A program made the position numbers and the translations under genes. A DNA stretch of 64,000 nt. Source: Vibrio sp. J1-1 (GTDB lineage: Bacteria; Pseudomonadota; Gammaproteobacteria; Enterobacterales; Vibrionaceae). The DNA is taken from NCBI RefSeq assembly GCF_021728395.1, contig NZ_JAKKCM010000005.1:280469-344468 (forward strand), read 5' to 3'. The notes under the pieces were generated by a model that was given only the letters and a program-made list of their open reading frames with translations, had not been told where the DNA came from and ran no database searches. This document shows positions 62,016-64,000 of the stretch, in pieces; the stretch's first letter is position 1; every line of letters starts with the position of its first letter.

Positions 62016-63509
62016 TTATACAGAGAAACTAGGTATGACGACATCCGAGAGATCCTGCATCTCTGGAATTTGCTTCATCGCATGAGCGATTTGTTCCGCT
62101 TCAGTACCAACAATGACCTGTAGGTTATTCGCGCCAATTTTCACTACTCCCATCGCCCCAATGGCTTTGAGCGTACGTTCGTCAACGACAGAGGTATCAT
62201 TCAGAGTTAAACGTAAACGCGTAATACATGAGTCGATAGAAGTAAGATTACTATGGCCACCCAGCGCTTTCAGATACTGAGCTGCTTTCGTATTAGTGGA
62301 AGTCTCACTCTTTACAACGACCTCTACTTCTATTTCTTCACGACCTGGCGTTTTCAAATCAAACTTAAGAATAGCGAATCGGAAGACTGCATAGTAAATA
62401 AATGCGAAGCAAATACCCTGTACGATAAGCATATAAGGCTTGATCGCGAGAGGTAAGTTATAAGACAAGATGAAGTCAATTAACCCGCCACTAAATGTGA
62501 AACCAGCGAACCACTGCATGCTTGCTGCAATATACAGAGATAGAGCAGCTAATAAAGCGTGAACAACATACAGAGCAGGAGCCACAAACATAAACGCAAA
62601 TTCAATCGGTTCTGTTACACCGGTCAAAATAGCCGTTAACGCTGATGCACCAAGAATACCGCCAACTCTTTTCTTGTTTTCAGGCTTCGCACAGTGATAC
62701 ATCGCTAAACACGCCGCAGGTAGACCGTAGCCCATATATGGGAAGAAACCAGCTTGGTACATGCCTGTAACACCCCACTCACCTGTACCAGACCAGAATT
62801 TTGAAATATCGTTGATGCCAACAAGATCAAAGATGAATACTTGGTTCAGTGCGTGGTGCAGACCGATTGGAATTAATAGTCGATTGAAGAAACCATAGAC
62901 ACCTGCGCCAGCGGCACCCATTTCAGAAATTGAGATACCAAAATTAACCAGTGAACCATAAACAGCAGGCCACACATAAACCATCACAACGCTGATTAAG
63001 ATTGCCGCAAAAGAAGTCACGATTGGAACGAAACGTTTACCAGCGAAGAAACCTAGTGCAGCAGGCAGTTTGATAGTGTGGAAACGGTTATAAAGAGTGG
63101 CAGCCACTATCCCCATCATGATACCGGTAAATGCACTAACAGCTGTGGCGGAAGCAATCAGTTCCGAAGAACTCATCTCAGCGACAGGTACACCAGTGAT
63201 CTGCGAAATCACTGCCGTATTACCGACAATCATTTCTATAATTAGCAGACCAAGTAAGCCCGATAGAGCAGCTGCACCGTTATTATCTTTCGCTAATCCA
63301 TAAGCGACACCAACGGCGAATAACCAAGCTTGGTTATCCATAATGCCCTTACCACCATACACAAGTATTGTCGCTATTGGACTATTCGCACCCCACCCAG
63401 ATGGGTCTATGGCATAACCAAGACCCAGCATTAAACCACCTGCAGGCAGTACGGCAATTGGCACCATCAGTGCTTTACCGATTTTCTGTAAATACCCTAA
63501 AATGTTCAC
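62016..63509 (-). CDS. nagE: PTS N-acetylglucosamine-specific IIC-IIB
   Basis: A 497-residue sugar permease. The IIC domain (about 1-365; LMVPIAVLPAGGLMLGLGYA, GHHALNQ-type IGLHHALNQVFIF, GVTEPIEFAFMF) is followed by a IIB domain (about 395-485) with the phosphorylated Cys in SIDSCITRLRLTL. Unlike E. coli NagE it lacks the IIA domain, so IIA must come from another protein such as Crr. It imports N-acetylglucosamine, a chitin product, as the 6-phosphate. The GTG start follows GAGGATACAAC. Confidence 0.92.
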   Translation of the reverse strand: MNILGYLQKIGKALMVPIAVLPAGGLMLGLGYAIDPSGWGANSPIATILVYGGKGIMDNQAWLFAVGVAYGLAKDNNGAAALSGLLGLLIIEMIVGNTAVISQITGVPVAEMSSSELIASATAVSAFTGIMMGIVAATLYNRFHTIKLPAALGFFAGKRFVPIVTSFAAILISVVMVYVWPAVYGSLVNFGISISEMGAAGAGVYGFFNRLLIPIGLHHALNQVFIFDLVGINDISKFWSGTGEWGVTGMYQAGFFPYMGYGLPAACLAMYHCAKPENKKRVGGILGASALTAILTGVTEPIEFAFMFVAPALYVVHALLAALSLYIAASMQWFAGFTFSGGLIDFILSYNLPLAIKPYMLIVQGICFAFIYYAVFRFAILKFDLKTPGREEIEVEVVVKSETSTNTKAAQYLKALGGHSNLTSIDSCITRLRLTLNDTSVVDERTLKAIGAMGVVKIGANNLQVIVGTEAEQIAHAMKQIPEMQDLSDVVIPSFSV

Positions 63510-63576
63510 GTTGTATCCTCTTACTTTTGATTCTAAAGAAAGGATACGTGATTGATAATTAAGGAGCGGTGGTGCG

Positions 63577-63599
63577 TAGATTAAGTTTTATTAATCTTA
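63577..63599. promoter_or_regulatory. inverted repeat in the nagE upstream region
   Basis: TAGATTAA-GTTTTA-TTAATCTTA, arms GATTAA/TTAATC, 68 bases before the nagE start. Possible regulator site (for example NagC/Mlc-like), but the match to known operators is poor. Confidence 0.35.
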
Positions 63600-63626
63600 T
63601 GAAGAGTTTTTTGAAAAGCACAAATA

Positions 63627-63660
63627 GCAAAAAGCCCGCTATTTCTAGCGGGCTTTTTGC
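63627..63660 (-). terminator. rRNA operon terminator
   Basis: AAAAAGCCCGCTA-TTTC-TAGCGGGCTTTTT, a perfect 13-bp stem just beyond the 5S gene on the minus strand. Confidence 0.9.
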
Positions 63661-63669
63661 AATAATTAA

Positions 63670-63789
63670 AGCCTGGCGATGTCCTACTCTCACATGGGGA
63701 AACCCCACACTACCATCGGCGCTATTTCGTTTCACTTCTGAGTTCGGCATGGAAGTCAGGTGGGTCCAAAACGCTATGGTCGCCAAGCA
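63670..63789 (-). rRNA. rrf: 5S ribosomal RNA
   Basis: About 120 bases. The minus strand begins TGCTTGGCGACCATAGCG, contains CCATGCCGAACTCAGAAGTG, and ends GTAGGACATCGCCAGGC, all highly conserved in 5S rRNA. Ends are set by pairing of the terminal stem GCTTGGCGA/TCGCCAGGC. Confidence 0.96.
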
Positions 63790-63954
63790 AATTCTTTATC
63801 AATTTGCTCGCAAATTCAAACGCACTTTAGTGCGGCCCGTTAGGGTGAGATTTGCTTGCAAATCGAATAATTCGGAAAGCTGTTTTTTTTAATTCTCGTT
63901 ATTACACATTCAATGTTCTTGCATTGAGTCCATCAAAACCCCTTGGGTGTTGTA
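63790..63954 (-). other. 23S-5S spacer
   Basis: 165 bases without a tRNA gene. It holds short inverted pieces (for example AATGTTCTTGCATT) consistent with RNA-processing stems. Confidence 0.6.
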
Positions 63955-64000
63955 TGGTTAAGCCTCACGGGCAATTAGTACAGGTTAGCTCAACGCCTCA
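63955..64000 (-). rRNA. rrl: 23S ribosomal RNA, 3' end (partial)
   Basis: The minus strand reads GCGTTGAGCTAACCTGTACT and ends GTGAGGCTTAACCAT, the conserved last bases of bacterial 23S rRNA. The gene runs off the right edge of the window. Confidence 0.93.

Noticed and set aside
63623-63660. A CRISPR-like repeat suggested by repeated GC-rich stems
   Set aside because: It is a single perfect terminator after the rRNA operon; no regularly spaced repeats exist in the window.
63097-63892. Open frames over nagE, the 5S gene and spacer
   Set aside because: They are antisense to a conserved PTS permease or read through rRNA.

Overview
The window looks like a chromosomal segment of a Vibrio, most likely a member of the Harveyi clade. 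This is judged from gene content and gene order only (uspB-ftnA, gntU-eda / gntK-edd / gntR, rep-vexR-vexA-vexB-ubiK-ilvC-ilvY, HutX- and HugZ-type haem proteins, a Tad pilus locus). No species can be named from the sequence alone.

Layout. 1-6.1 kb: the 5' part of rmuC, a DMT permease, a CydDC-like ABC half-transporter pair behind a DUF454 membrane protein, and a HugZ/HutZ-type haem-utilisation protein with a Fur-box-like site. 6.1-17.0 kb: a complete 13-gene Tad/Flp pilus operon on the minus strand (flp, tadV, cpaB/rcpC, rcpA, cpaD-like, tadZ, tadA, tadB, tadC, tadD, tadE, tadF, tadG), its genes mostly touching or overlapping. 17.3-21.6 kb: divergent from flp, a 1180-residue lipoprotein and a 236-residue secreted protein, both with DUF1566-like modules. 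21.6-33.3 kb: housekeeping and stress genes (yhiN-type flavoprotein, uspB, ferritin, UspA-family protein, yigM-like permease, rsmJ, asnC, prlC, rlmJ, gor, hutX-like). 33.6-39.2 kb: the gluconate/Entner-Doudoroff regulon with GntR operators. 39.4-46.0 kb: a SPOR-like secreted protein and a GsiABCD-type peptide/glutathione ABC importer. 46.7-48.7 kb: a HAD phosphatase and an Arg-His-Pro tRNA operon with duplicated and decayed copies. 49-59.8 kb: cytochrome c5, rep, the vexRAB efflux locus, ubiK, ilvC and ilvY. 60-64 kb: a two-component system, nagE, and the 3' end of an rRNA operon (5S and the 23S tail) on the minus strand.

How the parts work together. The tad genes supply pilin, prepilin peptidase, outer-membrane secretin with its partners, the motor ATPase, the inner-membrane platform and pseudopilins for a type IVc adhesion pilus. 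The divergent lipoprotein pair are plausible surface partners, but only position supports this. The gnt genes import gluconate, phosphorylate it and convert it through KDPG to pyruvate and glyceraldehyde-3-phosphate, under a LacI-type repressor whose palindromic sites are visible in two promoters. VexR probably represses vexAB through a perfect palindrome overlapping the -10 box. IlvY faces ilvC across an operator-like site.

The most unusual structures are the decayed tRNA-Pro/terminator tandem array (47.58-48.40 kb), the uncharacterised lipoprotein pair beside tad, and four intergenic inverted-repeat elements (24.1, 30.0, 57.1 and 59.8 kb) that resemble dispersed repeats. I saw no CRISPR array, prophage, insertion sequence or integron.
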